From contig NZ_JAUCZC010000008.1 of assembly GCF_030373265.1 (NCBI RefSeq), positions 89,636 through 153,635 of the forward strand: a stretch of DNA of 64,000 nt, read 5' to 3'. The position numbers and the translations under genes are program-made. Under the pieces are notes generated by a model. The model searched no databases. It saw only the letters and a list, made by a program, of their open reading frames with translations, and was not told the DNA's origin. Source of the stretch: Blastomonas sp. Lineage in GTDB: Bacteria > Pseudomonadota > Alphaproteobacteria > Sphingomonadales > Sphingomonadaceae. Below are positions 28,340 to 37,919 of this stretch, in pieces; within the stretch, counting starts at the first letter, position 1; each line of letters opens with the position of its first letter.

Positions 28340-29197
28340 TTAAGCCGCGGCCTTCGCCGCCATCAGATAATCGATCACGCTGCCCAGGCGATCGCGCAGA
28401 TCCTTGCGCTCGACCACCATGTCGAGCATCCCGTGCTCGAGCAGATATTCGGAGCGCTGGAAGCCCTCGGGAAGCTTTTCGCGGATGGTCTGCTCGATCA
28501 CCCGCTGGCCGGCAAAGCCGATCAGCGCATTTGGCTCGGCGATCTGGACATCGCCCAGCATCGCATAGCTTGCGGTGACGCCGCCGGTGGTCGGATCGGT
28601 CATCACGACGATATACGGCAGCCCTGCCGCGTGCAGCCGGGTGATCGCGACGGTGCTGCGCGGCATCTGCATCAGCGACAGAATGCCCTCCTGCATCCGC
28701 GCGCCGCCGGCGGCGGTGAAGATCACATAGGGGCATTTCTCGGCGATCGCGCGCTCGGTCCCGGCGATGAACGCCGCGCCGACCGCCATACCCATCGATC
28801 CGCCCATGAAGGCGAAATCCTGCACCCCGACCACGGCCTTGCTGCCCTTGATCCGGCCGAGCGCATTGGTCAGCGCATCGTTGCCGACATTGGCGGCGCG
28901 CGCGGCCTTCAGCCGGTCGACGTACTTCTTGCTGTCGCGGAACTTGAGCGGGTCTTCGGTGACCGTCGGCGACGGCAATTCTTCCCACAACTGGTCATCG
29001 AACAGCATGCCGAAGCGCCGCTGCGCGCCGATGCGGTCGTGATGGTTGCACTTTGGGCAGACCGACAGGTTGTCCTCGAACTCCTTGGCGAACACCATCT
29101 CGCCGCAGGCCTTGCACTTGTGCCACAGATTGTCGGGGCTTTCGTCGGGCCGGGCGATGAAGGGGATGGCGTTGCGGACTCGGCTGAACCAGTTCAT
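28340..29197 (-). CDS. accD: Acetyl-CoA carboxylase carboxyltransferase, beta subunit
   Basis: 285 residues. Part of the complex that makes malonyl-CoA for fatty acid synthesis. The N-terminal zinc ribbon has CKAC and CPKC pairs (about residues 28-31 and 47-50). The carboxyltransferase core includes [12 protein letters not shown] and [12 protein letters not shown], and [18 protein letters not shown] lies before the ATG. Lies between trpA and folC, as is common in alphaproteobacteria. Confidence 0.95.
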   Translation of the reverse strand: MNWFSRVRNAIPFIARPDESPDNLWHKCKACGEMVFAKEFEDNLSVCPKCNHHDRIGAQRRFGMLFDDQLWEELPSPTVTEDPLKFRDSKKYVDRLKAARAANVGNDALTNALGRIKGSKAVVGVQDFAFMGGSMGMAVGAAFIAGTERAIAEKCPYVIFTAAGGARMQEGILSLMQMPRSTVAITRLHAAGLPYIVVMTDPTTGGVTASYAMLGDVQIAEPNALIGFAGQRVIEQTIREKLPEGFQRSEYLLEHGMLDMVVERKDLRDRLGSVIDYLMAAKAAA

Positions 29198-29208
29198 GGG
29201 CGTGCTCC

Positions 29209-30015
29209 TCAGGCGGCTGCGGTCTGGCGCGCGGTGGCGATGGCATCGGCCAGGGTGCGGACATAATCGCGCACCGGGCCTGCGGCATCCGCGCCGTATT
29301 CGCTGACTATCTCGACGATCGCGCTGCCCACGACAACCCCGTCGGCGACACGGCCGATCGCGGCGGCCTGTTCAGGGGTGCGCACGCCAAAGCCGACGGC
29401 AATCGGCAGGTCGGTCGAGGCCTTGAGTCGCGCGACCGCTTCCTCGATGCTCGCCTGCACCGCCTGCTGCTTGCCGGTGATGCCTGCAACCGAAACGTAG
29501 TACAGAAACCCGCCCGCGCCTTCGAGCACGGCGGGCAGCCGTGCGGCATCGGTGGTCGGGGTGGCAAGGCGGATCGGCGCGATGCCCTTGGCGCGCAGAG
29601 CCGGGCCGAGCGATGCGTCTTCCTCAACCGGAATATCGACGCAGATCACGCCATCGACACCGGCTTGCGCGCAGGCATCGGCAAACCATTCGGGCCCGCG
29701 CCGGGTCATCGGGTTGGCATAGCCCATCAGCACCAGCGGCACATCGGGGTGGCGCCTGCGGAAACCGGTAGCGATCTGCAGGATATCGGCGGTCTTGGTG
29801 CCTGCCGCGAGCGAGCGCAGGTTCGCCGCCTGGATCGCGGGGCCATCGGCCATCGGATCGGTGAACGGCATGCCCAATTCGATCACATCCGCGCCGCCTT
29901 CGACGAGCGCGTCGAGGATGGCGGGGGTAGACGCGGCGTCAGGATCGCCCGCTGTGACGAAGCACACGAGCGCGGCGCGGTCGGCGGGGAAAGCGGAAGA
30001 GAGGCGGGTCGTCAT
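29209..30015 (-). CDS. trpA: Tryptophan synthase alpha subunit
   Basis: 268 residues. Cleaves indole-3-glycerol phosphate and channels indole to TrpB. Catalytic residues lie in [20 protein letters not shown] (Glu and Asp), with [14 protein letters not shown] and the phosphate-binding [12 protein letters not shown]. The ATG at 30015 follows a GAGGGAGT site that is one arm of a nine-base-pair hairpin, so its ribosome binding site may be masked. Confidence 0.95.
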   Translation of the reverse strand: MTTRLSSAFPADRAALVCFVTAGDPDAASTPAILDALVEGGADVIELGMPFTDPMADGPAIQAANLRSLAAGTKTADILQIATGFRRRHPDVPLVLMGYANPMTRRGPEWFADACAQAGVDGVICVDIPVEEDASLGPALRAKGIAPIRLATPTTDAARLPAVLEGAGGFLYYVSVAGITGKQQAVQASIEEAVARLKASTDLPIAVGFGVRTPEQAAAIGRVADGVVVGSAIVEIVSEYGADAAGPVRDYVRTLADAIATARQTAAA

Positions 30016-30211
30016 ACTCCCTCTCCCCACCGAGGGAGAGGGTTGCGCAGGCTTGGCAGCTTGCTGCCTAGTCGAAGCTGGGAGAGGGGGCTGCGGCTGC
30101 AAAGCGGCCTCCGCGCAGCCCCCCTCATCCAACTGCGCCTAAGCGGCTGCGCCGCCAAGGCTCCGTATCCTTCCCCCTCCAGGGGGGAAGGGGCTTGCCC
30201 CGCTCCGCTCA
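30016..30211. repeat. Palindromic repeat block in the trpB-trpA spacer
   Basis: This 196-base spacer holds a CCCTCTCCC/GGGAGAGGG hairpin (30019-30027 with 30034-30042), CT/AG-rich interior sequence, and a CCTTCCCCC/GGGGGAAGG hairpin (30169-30177 with 30183-30191). No gene is supportable in it. It resembles the accD-folC repeat in its GC-clamped CT-rich arms. Confidence 0.7.
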
Positions 30212-31427
<1,216 letters not shown>

Positions 31428-31453
<26 letters not shown>

Positions 31454-32090
31454 GGTTGGCAACCGCTTGGCAAAAGCGCGCCATCTTGTCCATATCTTTG
31501 ACTCCCGGCGCGCTCTCCACGCCCGAGGAGACATCGACCAAAGGCGCATGCGTCGCGGCCAGAGCCTCTTCGACATTGTCGGGATCGAGCCCGCCCGCGA
31601 GCCCCCACGGCAATAGGTGCTGATGCCCGGAGAGCAGCGACCAATCGACCTTGGTGCCATTGCCGCCGGGCAAAGCCTGCGCGGGTGCATCGAACAGCAG
31701 CCGGTCGGCGATGCCATCGAAGCGGCGCGCGTTGGTCAGCGTCTCGGCGCTGCGCAGACCCAGCGCCTTCCACACCTCGACCTTCATGTGCTTCTTCACC
31801 AGCGCCAGCCATTCGGGCTTTTCCGAGCCGTGGAACTGGATGACATCGGGCCGCACGGCCTTGTACGCCTGCTCGGTCAGCACCGGCGAGGCGTTGACCA
31901 GCAGCAGCACGACCTTGAGGCTGGTCGGCGTGCGCGCGCGCAGCTTCGCCGCCTGCTCGAGCGTGACATGGCGCGGGCTCTTTTCGAAATGCACCAGCCC
32001 GATATGGCTCGCGCCGTTCGCAGCAGCAGCGTCGATGGCGACTTCGGTGGACAGGCCGCAGATCTTGATGAGGGTGGGGGTGTGACCCAT
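31428..32090 (-). CDS. trpF: Phosphoribosylanthranilate isomerase
   Basis: 220 residues. Third step of the tryptophan branch. TIM-barrel enzyme with the catalytic cysteine in KICGLST (residue about 11) and aspartate near LFDAPA; the phosphate-binding LAGGLDPDN follows. First gene of the trpF-trpB-trpA-accD-folC series on the minus strand. Confidence 0.94.
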
Positions 32091-32180
32091 TTGCGGATGT
32101 CTCCAATATGGTTTTGAAACGGCTTGCGATATGGCGACAGACCGCCATAGTTCATGGTATATTGTGCCTTAGGATAATCC

Positions 32181-32591
32181 ATGCAGCGAATATTTTCGGT
32201 TGTTTTGTGCCTGTTGCTGGCGGCCTGCGGCGGCATGAATGACGATGCGACTGCTGCCCGGGTTTCGGTATCGGACTTTCGCAGCTATGTTAGCAGCGGA
32301 GACCATGAGGCGATCTACGCCATGGCGGACCCCCTCTACAAGAACTCGGTCACGCCTCAGCAGCATGAAAGGCTTTTCTCTGTACTCAAGAAGCGGTTAG
32401 GTCCGTTCGACACCGCCACCGAGACGGGCTGGAAGGTCAATTACACCACCGATGGCCATTTCGTCGTCCTTGCCTACAACGCCAAATTTCACAATGGCGA
32501 GGGTGCAGAAATGTTCACATGGAAAGTCACCGACGGCAAACCGGCACTCGCAGGCTATAACATCAATTCACCAGCCCTATTGGCCGATTGA
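32181..32591 (+). CDS. Small lipoprotein, DUF4019-like
   Basis: 136 residues with lipobox LAAC at 13-16, so a membrane-anchored periplasmic protein. The mature part (SGDHEAIYAMADPLYKNSVT, then LKKRLGPFDTATE and VVLAYNAKFHNGEGAEMF) resembles the small NTF2/DUF4019-like fold. AGGA lies six bases before the ATG. It stands alone on the plus strand between trpF and pyrF and looks less GC-rich than its neighbours, hinting at an insertion. Function unknown. Confidence 0.7.
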   Translation: MQRIFSVVLCLLLAACGGMNDDATAARVSVSDFRSYVSSGDHEAIYAMADPLYKNSVTPQQHERLFSVLKKRLGPFDTATETGWKVNYTTDGHFVVLAYNAKFHNGEGAEMFTWKVTDGKPALAGYNINSPALLAD

Positions 32592-32614
32592 CGCGGCCAA
32601 ACTGAACCACCTCA

Positions 32615-33289
32615 TCACAGCGTCGCCATGATCTCGCGCGCCGCGTTGTCGGGCTCGGCCGCGCGGGCGATCGGGCGGCCGATGACCAGCACCGAGGCGC
32701 CAGCATCGCGCGCCTGGCGCGGGGTGACCGCGCGCTTCTGGTCGCCTGCGGTCGCGCTGGCAGGACGGACGCCGGGTACCACGAAGAAGCCGTCGCGCCA
32801 CTGGTGACGCACCGCGCCGACCTCCTGGCCCGAACACACGATGCCGTCGAGCCCGGCCTGATGCGCCAGATCCGCCAGCCGCAGCACGCTGTCGTGCGCG
32901 CTGCCGGCCATGCCGATCTGGCCCATGTCATCATCGTCGAGGCTGGTCAGCATGGTAACCGCAACCACCTTGGTGTGGGCGCCTGCCGCCGCCTTGGCGT
33001 CTTCCATCATCGCGCGGCCACCCGCAGCGTGGATGGTGACGATCGCGGGCTCGAGCACATGGATCGCCTGCATCGCGGCGGCGACGGTGTTGGGGATGTC
33101 GTGCAGCTTGAGATCGAGAAAGATCGGCAGGCCCAGCTTGGCGATCTCGTGGACACCGTGATGACCATGCGCGCAGAAGAACTCGAGGCCTAGTTTCACC
33201 CCGCCGACATGCGCGCGCACCGATTGCACCAATGCGGTGGCGCGTGCCAGATCGGGCAGGTCGACCGCAAGATAGATGGGATTGGACAT
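32615..33289 (-). CDS. pyrF: Orotidine 5'-phosphate decarboxylase
   Basis: 224 residues. Last step of UMP synthesis. The catalytic Asp-Lys-x-x-Asp motif is FLDLKLHDIPNTV (about residues 56-68), and the phosphate-binding end is VIGRPI. The start at 33289 is used over one 11 codons upstream. Follows lapA by 29 bases, as in other proteobacteria where lapA and pyrF are linked. Confidence 0.95.
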   Translation of the reverse strand: MSNPIYLAVDLPDLARATALVQSVRAHVGGVKLGLEFFCAHGHHGVHEIAKLGLPIFLDLKLHDIPNTVAAAMQAIHVLEPAIVTIHAAGGRAMMEDAKAAAGAHTKVVAVTMLTSLDDDDMGQIGMAGSAHDSVLRLADLAHQAGLDGIVCSGQEVGAVRHQWRDGFFVVPGVRPASATAGDQKRAVTPRQARDAGASVLVIGRPIARAAEPDNAAREIMATL

Positions 33290-33318
33290 GATGTGTGCGG
33301 CCCCCCCTGTTGACCGTG

Positions 33319-33675
33319 TCATACCGAGCGCAACGCGCTCTCCGGTTCTTGATCGTTGATGCTGATGTCAGGTGTTTCGGACGGGGTTTGCACCGGCACG
33401 GGCACCGGCGCAGGTGCGGACGCCGCCATAGCCGCGCGCGCCTGATTGGCTTCCAGCGTGGTGATGCGGCGCTTCATCCGCCAGCTGGTGGTACGGTGAT
33501 ACGCCCAGAGCGGCAGGAAGCCTGCCAGGAAGGTGAACACCAGCAGCACCGGCAGCTTGGTCACCAGTTGCAGCCCGCCCCACAGATCGACCGTAACCGC
33601 CTGCCAGTTGTTATACGCGAACACGATGAACACCACGACCAGCATGATGATCACCAGTGTCTTCAGGAACTGCAT
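33319..33675 (-). CDS. lapA: LapA-domain (DUF1049) inner-membrane protein
   Basis: 118 residues with two membrane segments (about 5-24 and 41-60), a basic and coiled stretch (RMKRRITTLEANQARAAM) and a proline-rich tail. This is the LapA layout; in E. coli LapA works with LapB in controlling lipopolysaccharide assembly. No lapB gene is next to it here. Probably co-transcribed with pyrF. Confidence 0.82.
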   Translation of the reverse strand: MQFLKTLVIIMLVVVFIVFAYNNWQAVTVDLWGGLQLVTKLPVLLVFTFLAGFLPLWAYHRTTSWRMKRRITTLEANQARAAMAASAPAPVPVPVQTPSETPDISINDQEPESALRSV

Positions 33676-33800
33676 GACCGCCGTGTCTCCTTAAACTCTG
33701 CCCGCGTCCCGGCGGAAACGCGGAGCATAGGGGTATAATCCTGCAATGGCCAGACGCTTGGCCAGGCACTTGGCCAGGAGCTTTGAATGCCGCGTGCCGT

Positions 33801-35111
33801 TCAGCCGAACACCCGCGCGAAAATCGTGTCGACATGCTTGAAGTGGTAATCGAGGTTGAACTTCTCCTCGATCTCCTGCGGCAACAGCGCGGCGGTAACC
33901 TCGGCATCGGCCTTGAGCAGTTCGAGCAGCGACAGCGCGCCATCCGATTCCCACACCTGCATCGCGTTGCGCTGCACCAGCCGATACGCGTCCTCGCGGC
34001 TCACGCCCGCCTGGGTCAGCGCCAGCAGCACGCGCTGCGAGTGGACAAGCCCGCCCATCTTGTCGAGATTCTTCTGCATCCGCTCGGGGTAGACGAGCAA
34101 TTTGTCGATCACGCCTGTCAGCCGCGCCAGCGCGAAGTCGAGCGTGATCGTCGCATCGGGGCCAAAGAAGCGCTCGACCGACGAGTGCGAGATATCGCGC
34201 TCGTGCCACAAGGCGACGTTTTCCATCGCCGGGATCGCCGCGGCGCGCACGACGCGGGCGAGGCCGGTGAGATTCTCGGTCAGCACCGGATTGCGCTTGT
34301 GCGGCATCGCCGACGAGCCCTTCTGGCCGGGGGAGAAATACTCTTCGGCCTCGAGCACCTCGGTGCGCTGCAGGTGGCGCACTTCGGTCGCCAGCCGCTC
34401 GACCGACGAGGCGATGACGCCCAACGTGGCGAAATACATCGCGTGCCGGTCGCGCGGGATCACCTGGGTCGAGACCGGCTCGAGCGCGAGGCCGAGCTTT
34501 TTGGCGACATGCGCCTCGACCCGCGGGTCGATGTTGGCGAAGGTGCCGATCGCACCCGAAATCGCGCAGGTGGCGATCTCGGCCTTCGCCGCCTTGAGGC
34601 GTGCGCGGCAGCGGTCGAACTCGGCATAGGCCTGCGCGAGCTTCAATCCGAAGGTGGTCGGCTCGCCGTGGATGCCGTGGCTACGGCCGATGGTGGGCGT
34701 GTATTTGTGCTCCATCGCGCGGCGCTCGATCGCCTCGAGCAGCGCGTCGAGGTCGGCCATCAGCAAATCGGAAGCGCGCGCCAGCTGCACCGCAAGGCAG
34801 GTATCGAGCACGTCCGAGCTGGTCATGCCCTGATGCATGAAGCGCGCCTCGTCGCCGACCTGCTCGGCCACCCAGGTGAGGAAGGCGATGACATCATGCT
34901 TGGTCACCGCTTCGATCGCGTCGATCGCAGCCACATCGATCACCGGGTTGGTCGCCCACCACGCCCACAGCGCCTTGGCCGCGGACTTGGGCACCACGCC
35001 CAGTTCGGCGAGCGCATCGGTGGCGTGCGCCTCGATCTCGAACCAGATGCGGAACTTCGCCTCGGGCTCCCAGATGGCGGTCATGGCGGGGCGGGAATAG
35101 CGGGGGACCAT
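33801..35111 (-). CDS. purB: Adenylosuccinate lyase
   Basis: 436-residue fumarase/aspartase-superfamily enzyme acting twice in purine synthesis. The signature loop GSSAMPHKRNP is near residue 262, and MTSSDVLDTCLAVQL and GRSHGIHGEPTTFG are also present. AGGA lies eight bases before the ATG. The 125-base gap to lapA contains a short TTGGCCAGG repeat. Confidence 0.95.
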   Translation of the reverse strand: MVPRYSRPAMTAIWEPEAKFRIWFEIEAHATDALAELGVVPKSAAKALWAWWATNPVIDVAAIDAIEAVTKHDVIAFLTWVAEQVGDEARFMHQGMTSSDVLDTCLAVQLARASDLLMADLDALLEAIERRAMEHKYTPTIGRSHGIHGEPTTFGLKLAQAYAEFDRCRARLKAAKAEIATCAISGAIGTFANIDPRVEAHVAKKLGLALEPVSTQVIPRDRHAMYFATLGVIASSVERLATEVRHLQRTEVLEAEEYFSPGQKGSSAMPHKRNPVLTENLTGLARVVRAAAIPAMENVALWHERDISHSSVERFFGPDATITLDFALARLTGVIDKLLVYPERMQKNLDKMGGLVHSQRVLLALTQAGVSREDAYRLVQRNAMQVWESDGALSLLELLKADAEVTAALLPQEIEEKFNLDYHFKHVDTIFARVFG

Positions 35112-35229
35112 AAGGCATGTCCTTGCAGCAGGAGGCGGTGGACCAGAGCCATGATCGGCCCTGCGGTTTCGCCCGCGCAGCTAGCAGCTAGCGCGGACGG
35201 GTTCAACCGCGGGCGACGCCTTTGCGCCG

Positions 35230-36861
35230 CTATGCCTCGTCGAGCGCGATGAAGCTGAAGTTGCGGAACTTCGCCTCGCCGGGTCCGGCCGCGTACAGCC
35301 CGGGACGCAGCATCAGAAAGCCGCCGCGCACATTGTGGTGATAGCCTGAGACTTCCATGCCGCGGTCGAACTTGACCCAGCTCTTGCCGCCATCGCCCGA
35401 GCTGTGGAAGCTGACGATATGCCGCCGGTTGGTGACCCGCAGGCGCATGCGGGCCCCGTGCGGATTGGCGGGCCGTGCGCGCTCGATGCCATATTGGTGC
35501 GTCACGAAGCGCTCGGCATCGAAGCCCAAGCCCGCATAGAGCTTGTCGTCATAGAACAGCACCAGCCCCGCGGTGCCGCCCGGCGCCAGCTCGATATCGC
35601 ATTCGAACCGGTAGGAGGTATCGCCAGCCGTGAGCAGCAGCGGCGATCCGGTCGATGGCGCCAGGCCCTTGCCCTGCAGGAACAGCGTGTTGTCCTGCAC
35701 GCGAGCCCGGGCCGCCTCGTCCGGATCTGGGCGGAAGAACGACCATTTGGTGCCGAGCTCGAGCGCTGCGAAGTCATCGCTCAGCGCCATGCCGTGCGGC
35801 AGCGCCATGCCCCCCTTGGGCTTGGCCAGAGGCTGCGACAGATCGCCGCCGGTCATCTTGAACCAGCCGTCCTCGGTCCATTCGACAGGATCGAGCAGGC
35901 ATTGCCGCCCCAGCGTCCAGAAGCCATTCTCATAGCCGTGATAGAGGCTCCACCACGAGCCGTCGGGGGCCTCGACCAGGCTGGCATGACCGCGCGACCA
36001 CCAGGCTTCGCGGATGTCGGTGGTGCGCACCAGCGGGTTGCCGGGGTGCTGCTCCCATGGGCCATGGATCGACCGCGAGCGGGCAGCGATGACCATATGG
36101 CCGGTGGGCGGTCCCGCCGTGCCGCCCACGGCGGTCAGCATGTAGAAATATTTGCCGACGCGGTGAATCTTGGGTCCTTCAGGCGCGAAGCCCTCGACAT
36201 CCCACTCCTCGGGATAGCGCCAGGGGTCGTAGACGTGCTCGACTTCGCCTGCGATGCGCATCCCGTCATCGGCCAGACGCACCCGGTCGCCGCCCGAGAG
36301 GAACAGCCAGCGCGAACCATCTTCGCCGACCGCGTGGCACGGGTCGATATGGCTGTGCAGACCCAGCGGCACCGGATCGCTCCACGGCCCGTCGATGTCA
36401 TCCGCCCAGATCACGAAAATGTCGTTCTGGGGTGACGCTTTCACCGGGATATAAAGGAAATAGCGGCCCTCGTGCTTTTCCAGGCTTACCGCCCAGACCG
36501 AGCCGATGTTGCGGGTGAGCGCGGGCTGGCGGGGCTGCCAGTTGACCAGATCGCGCGAATGCCAGATCAGCAGCCCGGGGTAGGATTCGAAGCTCGAGAA
36601 GGTGAGGTAATAATCCTCGCCGTCCTTGAGGATCGCAGGATCGGGCCGGTCGCCCGACAGCACGGGATTGAGGAAGCGCCCGTCGTCCATATCGGCGATG
36701 CGCTGGTTGTCGAGACCCCGGCGCCATTGCGGGGCAGGCGCGTTCGAGGATGTTTGGGGCGCCGAGGGGGGAGCGGCGCGTGCAGGTGCTGCCAGCCCGA
36801 GGGTGGTGAGCGCGGCGGACGATATCGCGCCGCGCCGGTTGAGGATCGGGAGGCGGCTCAC
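35230..36861 (-). CDS. Glycoside hydrolase family 43 enzyme with C-terminal beta-sandwich
   Basis: 543 residues from a GTG that overlaps the previous stop (GTGA). The N-terminus NRRGAISSAALTTLGLAAP looks like a twin-arginine signal peptide. The five-bladed propeller (about 65-370) shows the three family acids: base D74 (DRPDPAI), modulator D173 (HIDPCH) and acid E228 (FAPEGPKI). The C-terminal 190 residues look like the concanavalin-type domain of beta-xylosidases. GH43 enzymes trim arabinose or xylose from pectin and xylan side chains. With the esterase and TonB receptor upstream, a pectin-arabinan role is inferred. Confidence 0.87.
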   Translation of the reverse strand: MSRLPILNRRGAISSAALTTLGLAAPARAAPPSAPQTSSNAPAPQWRRGLDNQRIADMDDGRFLNPVLSGDRPDPAILKDGEDYYLTFSSFESYPGLLIWHSRDLVNWQPRQPALTRNIGSVWAVSLEKHEGRYFLYIPVKASPQNDIFVIWADDIDGPWSDPVPLGLHSHIDPCHAVGEDGSRWLFLSGGDRVRLADDGMRIAGEVEHVYDPWRYPEEWDVEGFAPEGPKIHRVGKYFYMLTAVGGTAGPPTGHMVIAARSRSIHGPWEQHPGNPLVRTTDIREAWWSRGHASLVEAPDGSWWSLYHGYENGFWTLGRQCLLDPVEWTEDGWFKMTGGDLSQPLAKPKGGMALPHGMALSDDFAALELGTKWSFFRPDPDEAARARVQDNTLFLQGKGLAPSTGSPLLLTAGDTSYRFECDIELAPGGTAGLVLFYDDKLYAGLGFDAERFVTHQYGIERARPANPHGARMRLRVTNRRHIVSFHSSGDGGKSWVKFDRGMEVSGYHHNVRGGFLMLRPGLYAAGPGEAKFRNFSFIALDEA

Positions 36862-37859
36862 AGCGCCAGCCCCGTCGTCCGCGCCCAGGCGCGCCACAGC
36901 TCGGGCCAGGCCTCGACCGGCTTGCCGATCGCCTTGCGCAGGCCAAAGCCATGCCCGCCATGCTCGAACAGATGCGTCTCGACGCGGATTGACTTGGCCT
37001 TGAGCGCGGCGCGCAGCAGCAGCGTGTTGTTGACCGGGACCGCGTCGTCGTCCTCGGCGTGGAGCAGGAAGAACGGCGGCGCATCGGCGGGCACGTTGCG
37101 ATGCGGCGAATGCGCCGCCTCGAGCGCGGGGCTGTCCGTCTTGCCCACCAGCAGTTCGCGCGATCCGGCGTGCGCATCGGGCGCGGTCATCGAGACGACG
37201 GGATAGATCGGCGCCGCGCTGTGCGGCTTTGCCGACAACCGGTCGGCGGCATCGAGCGGCGAATAGACCTTGGCATCGAACCGGGTCGCAAGATCGGCGC
37301 ACAGATGGCCGCCTGCAGAAAAGCCCATGGCGGAGACCCGCTCGGGATCGATCGCAAAATCGTCTGCGCGCCCGCGGATCAGCCGCATCGCGCGCTGCGC
37401 ATCGGCGAGTGCCACGTCCGGCCCCGCCGCCCAGCCTTCGCCCGGCAGCCGGTAGAACAACACGAACGCGGTAAAGCCGCGCGCCGCCAGCCAGCGGCCC
37501 ATCTCATAGCCTTCCTTGTCGACCACCACCCAGCGATAACCACCGCCCGGCGTGATCAGCACCGCCGCGCCATTGGGCCGGTCGGGGCGGAACACCGCCA
37601 GCCGTGGCACGGTGATGCCATAGACCGCGCGGTCGGTGACCAGCCGGTCGGTCGAGCGCTCCTGCACGGTTTCGGTGAGAGCCTTTGCCGGCATTCCGGG
37701 TGCGCCGCCGGGCCACAGATCGATGGTCTCGGACGGCTGCGGCAGACCGGGCGGCAGCGGCGCGCCGGGCACGGCCGGCACCGCGGTCTGCGCGAGCGCA
37801 GGCCCTGCGAGCCCCGCACACACGGAAGCCGCCATGAAGAATCGACGATCGATGGTCAT
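36858..37859 (-). CDS. Exported alpha/beta-hydrolase esterase
   Basis: 333 residues; signal peptide with an arginine pair (MTIDRRFFMAASVCAG). Oxyanion motif TPGGGY near 103-108, nucleophile S181 in GFSAGGH, acid in LLHAEDDD and a late histidine in FEHGGHGFG. This is the BD-FAE/acetyl-xylan-esterase-like group that removes acetyl or feruloyl groups from plant polymers; the substrate is inferred. Overlaps GH43 by four bases and follows the TonB receptor by 60 bases. Confidence 0.85.
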   Translation of the reverse strand: MTIDRRFFMAASVCAGLAGPALAQTAVPAVPGAPLPPGLPQPSETIDLWPGGAPGMPAKALTETVQERSTDRLVTDRAVYGITVPRLAVFRPDRPNGAAVLITPGGGYRWVVVDKEGYEMGRWLAARGFTAFVLFYRLPGEGWAAGPDVALADAQRAMRLIRGRADDFAIDPERVSAMGFSAGGHLCADLATRFDAKVYSPLDAADRLSAKPHSAAPIYPVVSMTAPDAHAGSRELLVGKTDSPALEAAHSPHRNVPADAPPFFLLHAEDDDAVPVNNTLLLRAALKAKSIRVETHLFEHGGHGFGLRKAIGKPVEAWPELWRAWARTTGLAL

Positions 37860-37919
37860 GGCGGCTCCCTTGGGTGTTAAAAGCGCCGGGCAGCGTGGAG
37901 CCACCGCCCGGAAGTGTCA

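Noticed and set aside
27140..29266. Long plus-strand frame across folC and accD
   Set aside because: Crosses two well-supported minus-strand genes and a repeat; no recognisable domain.
37886..37911. Hairpin CCGGGC/GCCCGG between TonB receptor and esterase
   Set aside because: Six base pairs in GC-rich DNA could be chance; mentioned here only.
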